Source: Methylobacterium persicinum (lineage in GTDB: Bacteria > Pseudomonadota > Alphaproteobacteria > Rhizobiales > Beijerinckiaceae). Taken from it: DNA of 64,000 nucleotides. A program made the position numbers and the translations under genes. Every line of letters starts with the position of its first letter. The stretch's first letter is position 1. Under the pieces are notes generated by a model. It was not told the origin of the DNA, ran no database searches, and worked only from the letters and a program-made list of their open reading frames with translations. This document shows, one piece after another, positions 1-8,774 of this stretch. The stretch is from contig NZ_BPQX01000022.1 of assembly GCF_022179525.1 (NCBI RefSeq), forward strand, positions 1 to 64,000, in the 5' to 3' direction.

Positions 1-49
1 CGGGCCTCGCCATCGTGGCGCTGTACCTGCGCCACGATGGCGAGGCCCG
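1..49. repeat. Perfect 20-bp fold-back at the window edge
   Basis: Positions 1-20 are the exact reverse complement of positions 30-49, around a 9-base spacer (21-29). Read on the plus strand, 1-29 encode [10 protein letters not shown] (taking the missing first bases as GC), which is what an MHS-family transporter normally has after the motif GWRIPFFIG. The minus-strand gene instead reads [10 protein letters not shown] at this point. The pattern therefore looks like the real gene end copied back onto the opposite strand. A genuine small inversion is the alternative. Confidence 0.85.
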
Positions 50-674
50 CCCCGATGAAGAACGGGATGCGCCAGCCATAGGCGGTCAGTTCCGGCGCGG
101 TCATGAAGGACTGGAGTGCCACCAGCACGAGGGAGGCGAGGAGTTGTCCGCCGATGAGGGTGACGTACTGGAACGAGGCATAGAAGCCCCGGCGCCCCTT
201 GATGGCGACCTCGCTCATGTAGGTGGCGGAGGTGCCGTACTCACCGCCCACCGACAGGCCCTGGAGCATCCGGGCGAGGAGCAGGAGCACCGGCGCCAGG
301 GTGCCCACCGTGTCGTAGGTCGGCAGCACGCCGATCAGCAGCGACCCCGCGCACATCATCAGCACGGAGATGACCATGGAGGTCCGCCGGCCGACCCGGT
401 CGCCGATGCGGCCGAAGAGCCACCCGCCCACCGGGCGCATGAAGAATCCGACGGCGAAGATGCCGGCCGTCTGGAGAAGCTGGCTTGTGGAATCGCCCTT
501 CGGGAAGAAGGCCGGGGCAAAGTAGAGTGCGAAAAAGGCGTAACAGTAAAAGTCGTACCACTCGACGAGGTTTCCCGAAGAGGAACCGACGATCGCCATG
601 ATACGGCGGCGCCGGTCGGCGGCATCGTGGGTATTCGAATCGATGCTGATATGCCCTGCGGGGGGAGTGGACAT
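1..674 (-). CDS. MFS transporter, MHS (alpha-ketoglutarate permease-like) family, partial
   Basis: This is the N-terminal half of an inner-membrane proton symporter; the remainder lies beyond the left edge. The start is the ATG at 674. After a short hydrophilic leader comes [19 protein letters not shown], the hallmark of metabolite:H+ symporters (KgtP, ProP, ShiA type). It is followed by the loop motif [10 protein letters not shown] between helices 2 and 3, [14 protein letters not shown], and [11 protein letters not shown]. The substrate is probably a carboxylate or osmolyte but cannot be fixed from this half. The last roughly 16 codons (1-49) are unreliable because of the fold-back there, so the true protein should continue VALYLR rather than VAQVQR. 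Confidence 0.9.
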   Translation of the reverse strand, partial: MSTPPAGHISIDSNTHDAADRRRRIMAIVGSSSGNLVEWYDFYCYAFFALYFAPAFFPKGDSTSQLLQTAGIFAVGFFMRPVGGWLFGRIGDRVGRRTSMVISVLMMCAGSLLIGVLPTYDTVGTLAPVLLLLARMLQGLSVGGEYGTSATYMSEVAIKGRRGFYASFQYVTLIGGQLLASLVLVALQSFMTAPELTAYGWRIPFFIGAGLAIVAQVQRHDGEA

Positions 675-904
675 GGCGTCTCCGGAACTCACGACTGGCC
701 GGCCCTGGACCGGCTTCTTGTAATCCCGGAGACGTGCCAGCCCAGGACTTCGACCGCAAGCGCCGACCTTCCGGCAGACCCGATTTGGTGACGCGATGTC
801 ACCCGGTTGCGGCGAAAGCGGCGCGGAACGGTTTCGAAGCATTTCCCGTTCCGGCCCGGGTCGAGCGCCCGTCGGGCGCGCCCACAGCGACGGCGGGACG
901 GCGG

Positions 905-1696
905 ATGAACAGAATACTTCGCGGCACGATTACCGCAGCGATCATCATCGCGGGGGCGACGACCGCCTTCGCCCAGGGCGGCCCGGGTGGCGGCGGTGGA
1001 CCGGGTGCGGGCGGTCCCGGTGCGGCCGGCGGAGCGGCCGGCGCGGGCGGGCCCGGTGGTGCAGGTGGACCCGGCGCGGGTGGTCCGGCCGGTGGCGGCG
1101 GAGCGCCGGGGGGCATGCGCGGCGGCGAACCCGGTCGCGGCCCGGCGGCCGGCGGTCCTGCGGAGCGGGGTGGCGCCGCCGAGCGCGGCGGACCTGCCGA
1201 GCAGGGTGGCCCTGCCGAACGGGGCGCGGCCGATCGGGGCGGCCCCGGCGAGCGGGGCAACGGTCCGGGCGGTCCGAATGCCCGCGAGGAAGGGCCGAAC
1301 GGTCCGGGTCGCGGCGCGGCGGAGCGGGGTGGCCCCGACGGACGGGGCGGCCCGAATGCCGGCGGCGAGCGCAGGGCGGGCGAGCGCGGTCCCGGGGCAC
1401 GGGGTGGACGGGAAGCGGGCGGCTCGGCCCGTGGCGGCTATTCACGCCTCGACACGGCCCGGCGCGGCGAGTTCCGGCAGTCGATCACGCGGGCGGGCGT
1501 CTCGCGCCTGAACGATGTGAACTTCGCCCTCAGCGTCGGCACGGCGATCCCGCGCTCGATCGGCCTTCATCGGCTGCCGCCGTCGATCGTCGAACTCGTT
1601 CCGGACTACGAGGGGTACGATTACATCCTCGTGCGCGATGACATCGTCATCATCGATCCGGACACCTACGAGATCGTGGACGTGATCCCGTTGTAA
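905..1696 (+). CDS. Exported Gly/Ala/Pro-rich protein with C-terminal DUF1236 domain
   Basis: The protein has 263 residues. The ATG at 905 gives a classical signal peptide ([17 protein letters not shown], cleavage after AFA-Q). A long low-complexity part follows, first GGPGG/GAGG runs and then ERGG/AERGGP repeats (about residues 25-180). The C-terminal 65 residues ([17 protein letters not shown] ... [18 protein letters not shown]) match the DUF1236 pattern of rhizobial periplasmic or surface proteins, ending in the usual IVDVIPL. Function is unknown. The low-complexity part creates long overlapping open frames on both strands, which are composition artefacts. The upstream longer frame lacks a signal peptide and was not chosen. 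Confidence 0.85.
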   Translation: MNRILRGTITAAIIIAGATTAFAQGGPGGGGGPGAGGPGAAGGAAGAGGPGGAGGPGAGGPAGGGGAPGGMRGGEPGRGPAAGGPAERGGAAERGGPAEQGGPAERGAADRGGPGERGNGPGGPNAREEGPNGPGRGAAERGGPDGRGGPNAGGERRAGERGPGARGGREAGGSARGGYSRLDTARRGEFRQSITRAGVSRLNDVNFALSVGTAIPRSIGLHRLPPSIVELVPDYEGYDYILVRDDIVIIDPDTYEIVDVIPL

Positions 1697-1721
1697 GGGG
1701 CACCGCCCTCAGGCCCAAAGC

Positions 1722-1812
1722 CGTCATTTCAAGCATCGCGAAGCAATCCAGGGAGCGGGCCGCGTCGGTGAGTGGCGCGTCCCTGGATTGCTTCACTTCG
1801 TTCGCCATGACG
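1722..1812. repeat. REP-like palindromic element, family A
   Basis: The left arm is cgtcatttcaagcatcgcgaagcaatccaggg-like and is mirrored by ccctggattgcttcacttcgttcgccatgacg; the centre is variable. Same family as the copies at 5743, 12145, 16471, 22917, 45413, 49337 and 50438. It lies between convergent DUF1236 and hrcA genes, where it could act as a bidirectional transcript end. Confidence 0.85.
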
Positions 1813-1839
1813 GTGAGGATGTGAGTGCGGGTCGGTGGC

Positions 1840-2934
1840 TCATCGCCCGCCGTCGAGCAGTTTCGATACCACGCGGGCCGTGTAGTCGACCATCGGCACG
1901 ATGCGGGCGTAGTTCAGCCGGGTCGGGCCGATCACTCCGACGACTCCGACGATCTTCTGCGACCCGTCGCGGAACGGCGCGGCGATGAGGGACGAGCCCG
2001 AGAGCGAGAACAGCTTGTTCTCGGAGCCGATAAAGATGCGCACCCCCTCCCCCTGCTCGGCCCGGGCGAGGAGGTCGATCACGTCCTTCTGGGTTTCCAG
2101 ATCGTTGAACAGCAGGCGGATGCGTTCCAGATCCTCGGCCGCCCGCAGGTCGTCCAGGAGGTTGGCCTGGCCGCGGACGATGAGTTGCCGGGCCTCGGAG
2201 GGGCCGACGGGTGTTGCGAGGCCCGCATCCACCAGCCGCTCGGTCAGTTCGTCCAGTTCGCGCTTCTTGGCGAGGCGGCCGGCCTCGATCTCCGCGCGCA
2301 GCCCCCCGAGGGTGCGGCCGGCGAGACGTGAATTGAGGTAGTTCGTCGCCTCCTGCAGGGCGCCCGCCGGTAGGCCGGCGGGCAGGTCGAGGAGGCGATT
2401 CTCGACGGTGCCGTCGTCCGAGACGAGGACGACCAGAGCGCGGCTCGGATCCAGGCGCACGAACTCGATATGCTTGAGGTTCGCGTTGGCTTTGGTGGTG
2501 AGGACCACCCCAGCCCCCCGGGACACCCCGGACAGGAGGGTGGAGGCCTCCGTGAGGGCCGATTCGAAAGTGTGGCGCGAGGCGACCGACCGCATCTGGC
2601 CCTCGATCCGGTCCTTCTCATCCTGCCCGACATCGCCGAGTTCGAGCATGGCATCCACGAAGAATCGCAGGCCTTGCTCCGTCGGCAGACGGCCGGCGGA
2701 GGTATGCGGCGCGAAGATCAATCCCGAATGCTCCAGATCCGCCATGACGTTGCGGATGGAGGCCGGCGACAGGGCCATCGGCAGGATGCGCGCGAGGTTG
2801 CGCGAGCCCACGGGCTCACCTGTCGTCAGGTAGCTCTCGACGATCTGCCGGAAGATCTCGCGCGCTCGTTCGTTGAGGGCGGCGAGGGCCTGCATCGATG
2901 GGTTCTGCGAAATGTCGAAGCTCTGATGTGTCAC
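1840..2934 (-). CDS. hrcA: Heat-inducible transcription repressor HrcA
   Basis: A 364-residue repressor of the groESL/dnaK heat-shock operons, which binds CIRCE operators in this family. The N-terminal winged helix is visible as [20 protein letters not shown] and PVGSRNLAR, followed by [18 protein letters not shown] and [19 protein letters not shown], all diagnostic of HrcA. The C-terminal GAF-like part includes [19 protein letters not shown]. The GTG at 2934 was preferred because an AGGA-like ribosome site precedes it; an ATG at 2895 is the alternative. It diverges from rph, a common alphaproteobacterial arrangement usually followed by grpE, which is not present here. No CIRCE element was seen next to it, so autoregulation is not evident. 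Confidence 0.95.
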   Translation of the reverse strand: MTHQSFDISQNPSMQALAALNERAREIFRQIVESYLTTGEPVGSRNLARILPMALSPASIRNVMADLEHSGLIFAPHTSAGRLPTEQGLRFFVDAMLELGDVGQDEKDRIEGQMRSVASRHTFESALTEASTLLSGVSRGAGVVLTTKANANLKHIEFVRLDPSRALVVLVSDDGTVENRLLDLPAGLPAGALQEATNYLNSRLAGRTLGGLRAEIEAGRLAKKRELDELTERLVDAGLATPVGPSEARQLIVRGQANLLDDLRAAEDLERIRLLFNDLETQKDVIDLLARAEQGEGVRIFIGSENKLFSLSGSSLIAAPFRDGSQKIVGVVGVIGPTRLNYARIVPMVDYTARVVSKLLDGGR

Positions 2935-3056
2935 GTTCGGCGATCCTGCGCGCGGATCATGTCCGCGCCGGGGCCGCGGATCAATCCGCCGCTTGCCCGC
3001 CGTGGCGGTGCGGCCTATGAGCCCGGCCCGCACCTCTCATACGGAAAGGGCCTCGC

Positions 3057-3770
3057 ATGCGGCCATCCCACCGTGCCGCCGACGCGTTGCGGCCCGTGAC
3101 CCTCGAACGCGCCGTCGCGCGCTACGCCGAGGGCTCGTGCCTCGTCTGCTTCGGCAACACCAAGGTGCTCTGCACCGCCACCCTGGAAGAGCGGGGACCG
3201 CCCTGGCTGCGGGGCTCCGGCAAGGGCTGGGTCACGGCGGAATACGCCATGCTGCCCCGCGCCACCCATGAGCGGACGCGCCGGGAGGTCAATTCCGGCA
3301 AGCCCTCCGGCCGGACGCAGGAAATTCAGCGGCTGATCGGCCGCTCGCTGCGCGCCGTCACCAACCTGTCGGCCCTGGGCGAGAAGCAGGTGACGGTGGA
3401 TTGCGACGTGATCCAGGCCGATGGCGGCACCCGCACGGCGGCGATCACCGGGGCATGGGTCGCCCTTCACGATTGCTTCGCCTGGATGCGCAGCCGCTCG
3501 ATCATTTCCGTCGATCCCCTGCGGGATCACGTCGCCGCAATATCCTGCGGGATCTACAAGGGCATGCCGATCCTCGATCTCGAATACGAGGAGGATTCCG
3601 CCGCCGAAACGGATGCCAACTTCGTCCTGACCGGCAAGGGCGGCATCGTCGAGGTGCAGGGCACGGCCGAGCAGGATCCCTTCACCGAGGCGCAGCTTCT
3701 GGAACTCCTCCGGCTCGCCCGGTCCGGCACCGAGCGCCTCGTCGCCCTGCAGAAGGAGGCCATCGCGTGA
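3057..3770 (+). CDS. rph: Ribonuclease PH
   Basis: A 237-residue phosphorolytic 3'-5' exoribonuclease that trims tRNA 3' ends in the cytoplasm, normally as a hexamer. Family landmarks are complete: [88 protein letters not shown] and [17 protein letters not shown]. Length is typical. It is the first gene of an rph-rdgB-hemW run; its TGA overlaps the GTG of rdgB (GTGA), indicating translational coupling. Confidence 0.97.
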   Translation: MRPSHRAADALRPVTLERAVARYAEGSCLVCFGNTKVLCTATLEERGPPWLRGSGKGWVTAEYAMLPRATHERTRREVNSGKPSGRTQEIQRLIGRSLRAVTNLSALGEKQVTVDCDVIQADGGTRTAAITGAWVALHDCFAWMRSRSIISVDPLRDHVAAISCGIYKGMPILDLEYEEDSAAETDANFVLTGKGGIVEVQGTAEQDPFTEAQLLELLRLARSGTERLVALQKEAIA

Positions 3771-4402
3771 GGCGGCCCCTGACCGGCAAGGTGGTCATCG
3801 CCACCCACAACGCGGGCAAGTTGTCCGAGATGCGGGAGCTTCTGGGGCCCTTCGGCATCGAGGCGGTGTCGGCCGGCGAGCTCGGCCTGCCGGAGCCCGA
3901 TGAAACCGGGACGATGTTTGCCGAGAACGCGGCGATCAAGGCCCATGCGGCCACCCGGGCCACGGGTCTGCCGGCCTTCGCCGACGATTCCGGCCTCTGC
4001 GTCGATGCCCTCGACGGGGCGCCGGGCATCTTCTCGGCCCGCTGGGCGGGACCGACGAAGGATTTTGCCGGGGCCATGGCGCGGATCTTCGCCGAGCTCG
4101 ACGCCCGGGGGGCCACGGATCGCCGGGCGCATTTCGTCTCGGCCCTCGTGCTGGCCTGGCCGGACGGGCACACGGAACTGTTCGAGGGGCGGGTGTTCGG
4201 CGACATCGTGGAGCCCCGGGGCGATGCGGGCTTCGGCTACGATCCCCTGTTCCGGCCGGACGGGCACGTGCGCACCTTCGGCGAGATGTCCGCCGAGGAG
4301 AAGCACGGGGTGGACTGGCGGGCTGGACGTGGCCTTTCCCATAGGGCCCGGGCCTTCGTGAACCTTGCGCGGGAGTGCCTCACCCCGGCGGCGCGGATTT
4401 GA
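3767..4402 (+). CDS. rdgB: XTP/dITP diphosphatase (RdgB/HAM1)
   Basis: A 211-residue housecleaning pyrophosphatase that hydrolyses dITP, XTP and related deaminated purine nucleotides. Motifs are [44 protein letters not shown] and the C-terminal [10 protein letters not shown]. The GTG at 3767 overlaps the rph stop codon by four bases and puts the catalytic THNxxK motif 13 residues from the N-terminus, as in homologues; the longer open frame upstream is out-of-frame reading of rph. Confidence 0.96.
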   Translation: MRRPLTGKVVIATHNAGKLSEMRELLGPFGIEAVSAGELGLPEPDETGTMFAENAAIKAHAATRATGLPAFADDSGLCVDALDGAPGIFSARWAGPTKDFAGAMARIFAELDARGATDRRAHFVSALVLAWPDGHTELFEGRVFGDIVEPRGDAGFGYDPLFRPDGHVRTFGEMSAEEKHGVDWRAGRGLSHRARAFVNLARECLTPAARI

Positions 4403-4412
4403 CACCTGCCGC

Positions 4413-4503
4413 CTTTGCAGGCGACAGCGGAGCAAACCGGGAACGCGCGTTGGCTTTCCAGCAAGCACGGCTCCGGATCGCTTCGCTGCGCTCGCGATGA
4501 CGG
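4413..4503. repeat. Degenerate family A REP-like element
   Basis: The right arm gatcgcttcgctgcgctcgc followed by gatgacgg matches the family A consensus. The left arm (gacagcggagcaaaccggg) is eroded. It occupies the gap between rdgB and hemW. Confidence 0.5.
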
Positions 4504-4542
4504 CACGAGGACATGCCGCGCGACCGCCCTGACAGGCGCGAC

Positions 4543-5718
4543 ATGCCACCGACCATCCCTGACCACCCCACCCGTGACGCGGGCTTCGGGGTTTACCTGC
4601 ACTGGCCGTTCTGCGCCGCGAAGTGCCCCTATTGCGACTTCAACAGTCATGTCCGCCACGCGGGCGTCGACGAGGCGCGCTTCCTGACGGCCTTCCGCGC
4701 CGAGATGGCGCATGTCGCCGGGCGGGTGCCGGGCCGGGTGGTGACGAGCGTCTTCCTCGGCGGCGGCACGCCCTCGCTGATGCGGCCGGAGACGGTGGCC
4801 GGCCTGCTCGATGCGGTGGCGAACCACTGGAGCGTGGCGCCGGACGCCGAGATCACCCTCGAGGCCAACCCGTCGAGCGTGGAGGCCGGTCGCTTCCAGG
4901 GCTATCGGACGGCGGGGGTGAACCGCGTCTCCCTCGGGGTGCAGGCGCTGGATGACGCCTCGCTCAAGACCCTGGGGCGCCTGCACAATGCGGCCGAAGC
5001 GTTCACGGCGATCCGTATCGCGCAGACCACCTTCGCCCGAACCTCCTTTGACCTCATCTATGCCCGCCCCGGTCAGAGCCCAGACGCGTGGCGGGCCGAG
5101 CTGACGGAGGCGATCGGCCGGGCGGCGGAGCATCTCTCGCTCTATCAATTGACCATCGAGCCCGGCACGCCGTTCTACGGCCTCGCCGCCGCCGGCAAGC
5201 TCGTGATTCCCGACGAGGACGTCGCCCGCGCTCTCTACGACGTCACGCAGGAGGTCTGCGCCGCCGCCGGGCTGCCGGCCTACGAGATCTCAAACCACGC
5301 CCGCCCCGGCGCGGAGGCCCGGCACAACCTGCTCTACTGGCGCTACGGCGAATATGCCGGCATCGGCCCCGGCGCCCACGGCCGGCTCGTCACGACGGGG
5401 GGGCGGATCGGCACCGTCACGGAGCGCTCTCCCGAAGGATGGCTCGCCCGGGTCGAGGCCAAGGGCCACGGCATCGCAGAGACCGAGACTCTCGATGCCG
5501 CCGCCCAGGCGGACGAGTTCCTCGTCATGGGTCTGCGGCTGACCGAGGGGATCGCCCCCGCCCGCTACGCCGTCCTCAAGGGCAGGCCCCTCGACTCGGA
5601 GCGCATCACCGCCCTGGTGCAGGACGGTCTGCTGGCACGCCGGCCGGACGGCCGGATCGCCGCGACCGCCACCGGGGCTCCGGTGCTCAACGCCCTCGTG
5701 GCCGAGCTGGCCCGCTAA
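4543..5718 (+). CDS. hemW: HemW-type radical SAM protein (heme chaperone)
   Basis: A protein of about 391 residues resembling coproporphyrinogen III oxidase HemN but with the shorter HemW layout, a family shown to bind and transfer heme rather than oxidise coproporphyrinogen. The radical SAM iron-sulfur motif is CAAKCPYCDFNSH (Cys-x3-Cys-x2-Cys) near residue 27. Next come FLGGGTPSLM, EANPSSVE, NRVSLGVQALDD and LSLYQLTIEPGTPF, then a C-terminal HemN-C domain (LLYWRYGEYAGIGPGAHG). The ATG at 4543 gives the usual short N-terminus; an in-frame ATG at 4513 would add ten residues. It follows rdgB as in related genomes. Confidence 0.93.
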   Translation: MPPTIPDHPTRDAGFGVYLHWPFCAAKCPYCDFNSHVRHAGVDEARFLTAFRAEMAHVAGRVPGRVVTSVFLGGGTPSLMRPETVAGLLDAVANHWSVAPDAEITLEANPSSVEAGRFQGYRTAGVNRVSLGVQALDDASLKTLGRLHNAAEAFTAIRIAQTTFARTSFDLIYARPGQSPDAWRAELTEAIGRAAEHLSLYQLTIEPGTPFYGLAAAGKLVIPDEDVARALYDVTQEVCAAAGLPAYEISNHARPGAEARHNLLYWRYGEYAGIGPGAHGRLVTTGGRIGTVTERSPEGWLARVEAKGHGIAETETLDAAAQADEFLVMGLRLTEGIAPARYAVLKGRPLDSERITALVQDGLLARRPDGRIAATATGAPVLNALVAELAR

Positions 5719-5742
5719 TGGCCGCCCGTCCGGGCGCGCGCA

Positions 5743-5832
5743 CGTCCTTGCGAACGCAGTGAAGCAATCCAGGGCAGCGGGCCGTGTCCGACCGTGGCGC
5801 CGCTGGATTGCTTCGCTCCGCTCGCAATGACG
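5743..5832. repeat. REP-like palindromic element, family A
   Basis: Arms cgtccttgcgaacgcagtga and agcaatccagg are mirrored by ctggattgcttcgctccgct and cgcaatgacg. It lies between convergent hemW and the L,D-transpeptidase gene, ending eight bases before the transpeptidase stop codon. Confidence 0.88.
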
Positions 5833-5839
5833 GCGGTGT

Positions 5840-6796
5840 TCAGTTCAGGACGACGACCTTGGTGCCGACGTTCACCCGGCTGAACAGGTCGATGGCGTCC
5901 TGGTTGATCATGCGGATGCAGCCGGACGACACGCTCTTGCCGATGGAGAAGGGCTCGAGGGTTCCGTGGATGCGGAACAGCGTGTCCTTGTTACCCTGCC
6001 AGAGATACATCGCACGGGCACCGAGCGGATTGCGCAGGCCGCCCGACACGCCGAGGCCGCTCTGCAGCTTGTCGACCTCGCTCGCGAGCTTCGGGCTGCG
6101 GGCGATCATCTCCTTGGGCGGATACCAGTCCGGCCAAGCCTGTTTCGAGTTGACCGTCGCGGTACCCGACCAAGAGAAGCCCTGCTTGCCGACGCCGACG
6201 CCGTAGCGGCGGGCGCGACCGCCCTCCTCCACCAGGGTCAGCTGGTGAGCCCGCGGATCGACGATGATCGTGCCGGGCTCGTAGGGGCCGTGATAGGCGA
6301 TCTCCTGGCGCAGGTAGGCCGGGTTCATCTTCTTGTAGTCGAAGGCGCGCACGGGGAACACGTCGTCCTCGACCGGACCGTAGGCCCTCGCGTAATCGAT
6401 CGGGCCGTTGTCGGGCGCGCGCAGGACGGCCTTCGCCTTGGCGGCTTCGATGGGCGAGAGGGCCGGGTCGCCCGACGCCTCAGGCTGCACGAGGGCGGCC
6501 TGACGGGATTGCTGCGCCTGGGCCGCGGGGGGCGGCGACATGGCGGGGACGGCGGCAGGCGCGGCGGCGGCCTGCCGGTCGAGAACCGCGCGGCCGAATT
6601 CGACCCGGCCGGCATAGGGGACGTAGCGGTCGCCGCGGCGCAGGTAAAAGGCGCCGTTCTGATCCTGGTAGAGGCGGTCGGCATCGCCATCCATCCGGGC
6701 ATCGGCCACGGTGGCGCGGCTCTGCGCCAGGGCGGGTGAGGCCGCTGCGCACGCGGCGAGGCCGGCGAGGAGGAACAGGCGGAGCGGGGCGGACAT
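5840..6796 (-). CDS. Periplasmic L,D-transpeptidase (YkuD domain)
   Basis: A 318-residue exported enzyme that forms 3-3 peptidoglycan cross-links or attaches proteins to peptidoglycan. The ATG at 6796 starts a signal peptide (LRLFLLAGLAACAAASPALA-Q). An Ala/Pro/Gln-rich linker follows, then the YkuD domain from about residue 185 (GTIIVDPRAHQLTLVEE). The catalytic signature is FRIHGTLEPFSIGK followed by SVSSGCIRM, with the nucleophilic cysteine near residue 293. It is monocistronic, facing away from narK. Which of the two transpeptidase reactions it performs cannot be told from sequence. Confidence 0.92.
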   Translation of the reverse strand: MSAPLRLFLLAGLAACAAASPALAQSRATVADARMDGDADRLYQDQNGAFYLRRGDRYVPYAGRVEFGRAVLDRQAAAAPAAVPAMSPPPAAQAQQSRQAALVQPEASGDPALSPIEAAKAKAVLRAPDNGPIDYARAYGPVEDDVFPVRAFDYKKMNPAYLRQEIAYHGPYEPGTIIVDPRAHQLTLVEEGGRARRYGVGVGKQGFSWSGTATVNSKQAWPDWYPPKEMIARSPKLASEVDKLQSGLGVSGGLRNPLGARAMYLWQGNKDTLFRIHGTLEPFSIGKSVSSGCIRMINQDAIDLFSRVNVGTKVVVLN

Positions 6797-7253
6797 CGCG
6801 GGACTTCCTGGAAGAAGAGTGCGGATCGCGGGTGGACCATACCACCGGCCATCGGCCAAGCTTACGCGAGATCTACAGATTTCGTGGCGCTGCGCCAAGC
6901 GCAGGCGGAGACATACCCGCCCGGCGCGGCCTTTCCGGCGGCTCTGTTGCACGAAGGCAGCAAGATCATCCCCGATTTCTTCGCAGACCGGTCCTGCGCC
7001 CGTTTGCGCAGCAGATTTGCCTTGTTCGCAAGCACCGCCACCGGCCAGGCCCTCCGTTGCGAAAACCGAAGTGGGGTGGGGCCGGCCTGCCGATCGGTCC
7101 CCCGGGCGCTGGCATGGCTCGTGCATTCTCACCCTCGCCGACCTTGGCGCGGCATGCGGAGCAACGGCGCTCCCGACAGCGGACGGTGTGAGTCCGGACC
7201 TCCGGCATGTGCGGCCGCGTCGCGGCTTGCAAACTCAGACGAGCACCTCATCG
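6797..7253. other. Intergenic region before narK
   Basis: This 457-base region separates the divergent transpeptidase and transporter genes and holds no convincing gene. The open frames crossing it have no family resemblance and poor codon bias. The one notable signal is the sigma-54-like site at 7110-7125, listed separately. Confidence 0.6.
7110..7125 (+). promoter_or_regulatory. Candidate sigma-54 (RpoN) promoter of narK
   Basis: TGGCATGGCTCGTGCA matches the -24/-12 consensus TGGCACG-N4-TTGCA at all but two positions. The invariant GG and GC have the correct spacing. It lies about 130 bases before the narK ATG. Sigma-54 with NtrC often drives nitrogen-assimilation genes, which fits, but no clear NtrC dyad was recognised. 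Confidence 0.45.
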
Positions 7254-8504
7254 ATGGCAAGCTTCAAGACTGTGATGAAGTCGGGGCATCCTCCGACTCT
7301 GTTTGCGGCCTTCCTCTATTTCGATTTCTGCTTCGCGATCTGGGTGCTGAACGGTGCGATGGGCCCGTTCATCACCGAAACCTACAAACTGACCCCGGCC
7401 CAAACGGGCTTCATGATCTCCCTGCCGATCCTGGCCGGCGCAATCATGCGGTTTCCCCTCGGCGTGCTGGCCCAGTATATCGGCCGGAAGAACGCCGCGA
7501 TCACCGAGATGAGCATCATCATCCTGGCGATGGCGTACGGCTTCTTCGTCGTCTCGTCTTACAGTGACGTCCTCGCCATGGGCGTCCTGCTCGGCATCGC
7601 CGGCGCCTCCTTCGGCGTCGCCCTCTCCCTCGGGTCGGGCTGGTTCCCGCCGGAGCATAAAGGCCTCGCCATGGGCATCGCGGGTGCCGGCAATTCGGGC
7701 ACCGTGCTGGCAGTGCTCTTCGCGCCGCCCCTGGCGCAGATGTACGGCTGGCAGGCCGTCTACGGCTTCGCGGGCGTGGTGATGCTCTTGCCGCTGGTGG
7801 TGATGATCGTCCTCGCCAAGGAGCCGCCGGATCTCCATGGCCAGTCCTTCAAGGAGCATATCTCCTGCCTGTTCACGAAGGATGGTTGGGCGTTCTCGCT
7901 GATCTACGTCATCACCTTCGGCGGCTTCATTGGTCTCTCGAACTTCCTGCCGACCTTCTTCTACGAGCAGTTTTCGGTGACGAAGGTTGAGGCCGGACGC
8001 CTCACGATGCTTGCCGCCCTGATGGGATCCGGCATCCGCATCGTCGGCGGCTACTTCGCCGACAAGCTCGGCGGCGTGGCCGTTCTCGCCGTGGTGCTGC
8101 TGGCCTCGGTGGCGGCGTTCCTCGGCCTGACGACGAACCCATCCCTCGCCCTGACGACGCTTCTGTTCATGTTCTGCTTCGCGGCGCTGGGTGCCGGGAA
8201 CGGGGCCCTGTTCCAGCTGGTGCCTCTGCGCTGGCCGAACAACACCGCGGTGGCGGGTTCGATGATCGGCGAAGTCGGAGCCCTGGGCGGAGCGATCCTG
8301 CCCAACGTTATGGGGATGTCGAAGCAGTATACTGGACACTTCGCCACCGGCTTCGTGATCTATGCCGCCTTTGCGGCCGTGGTGCTGGGCTGCCTGTTCC
8401 TGTGGCAGCGGAGCTGGGTCGGCTCTTGGGTCGGTCCGCGGGGGAAAGCCCTCACCTCCCCCGATACGGGTGAATCCCGGGAGCTCCGTCCGGCCACCGC
8501 CTGA
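7254..8504 (+). CDS. NarK/NasA-type nitrate/nitrite MFS transporter
   Basis: A 416-residue inner-membrane transporter with about 12 helices. The ATG at 7254 is followed by helix 1 (FAAFLYFDFCFAIWVLNGAMG), typical of the nitrate/nitrite porter family. The two nitrate-signature segments are present: GIAGASFGVALSLGSGWFP in helix 5 and GAGNGALFQLVPLRWP in helix 11. So are RFPLGVLAQYIGRKN and GGYFADKLGG. The role is uptake of nitrate or export of nitrite; no reductase gene is adjacent, so assimilation is inferred. The longer upstream frame adds about 180 non-homologous residues and was rejected. Confidence 0.9.
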   Translation: MASFKTVMKSGHPPTLFAAFLYFDFCFAIWVLNGAMGPFITETYKLTPAQTGFMISLPILAGAIMRFPLGVLAQYIGRKNAAITEMSIIILAMAYGFFVVSSYSDVLAMGVLLGIAGASFGVALSLGSGWFPPEHKGLAMGIAGAGNSGTVLAVLFAPPLAQMYGWQAVYGFAGVVMLLPLVVMIVLAKEPPDLHGQSFKEHISCLFTKDGWAFSLIYVITFGGFIGLSNFLPTFFYEQFSVTKVEAGRLTMLAALMGSGIRIVGGYFADKLGGVAVLAVVLLASVAAFLGLTTNPSLALTTLLFMFCFAALGAGNGALFQLVPLRWPNNTAVAGSMIGEVGALGGAILPNVMGMSKQYTGHFATGFVIYAAFAAVVLGCLFLWQRSWVGSWVGPRGKALTSPDTGESRELRPATA

Positions 8505-8527
8505 CCACAACGATCCGTGGCGACGCG

Positions 8528-8556
8528 ACGGGGGCCCTGCGGCCCCCGTTTGCGTT
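8528..8556 (+). terminator. Rho-independent-like terminator after narK
   Basis: A perfect 9-bp stem acgggggcc / ggcccccgt with a ctgc loop is followed by ttgcgttt. The T-tract is short and interrupted. It begins 23 bases after the narK stop codon. Confidence 0.65.
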
Positions 8557-8774
8557 TGCCCCTGTCGCGCCGCATGAGGGAGAGAACGAGTGAACCGCCC
8601 TCCCCCCGCACGGTTTGTCCCGATTGCATAGGGGATCCAAGAATGATCTGCGGTTGCCAACGGCGCCGAGACGAGTTTGAATAACGTATTAGAAAAAGCG
8701 CTCGCCCTTCCGGGACGTGGCGCCGTGCGGGCGGGACGGTCAGACGTCCGCAGCACCGCCGGGAGGAACGGGCG

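Noticed and set aside
734-1511. Several long overlapping open frames on both strands across the Gly/Ala/Pro-rich gene
   Set aside because: They arise from very high G+C repeats; only the frame from 905 has a signal peptide and a recognised C-terminal domain.
2935-3056. Looked for a CIRCE operator (TTAGCACTC-N9-GAGTGCTAA) between hrcA and rph
   Set aside because: No matching dyad is present.
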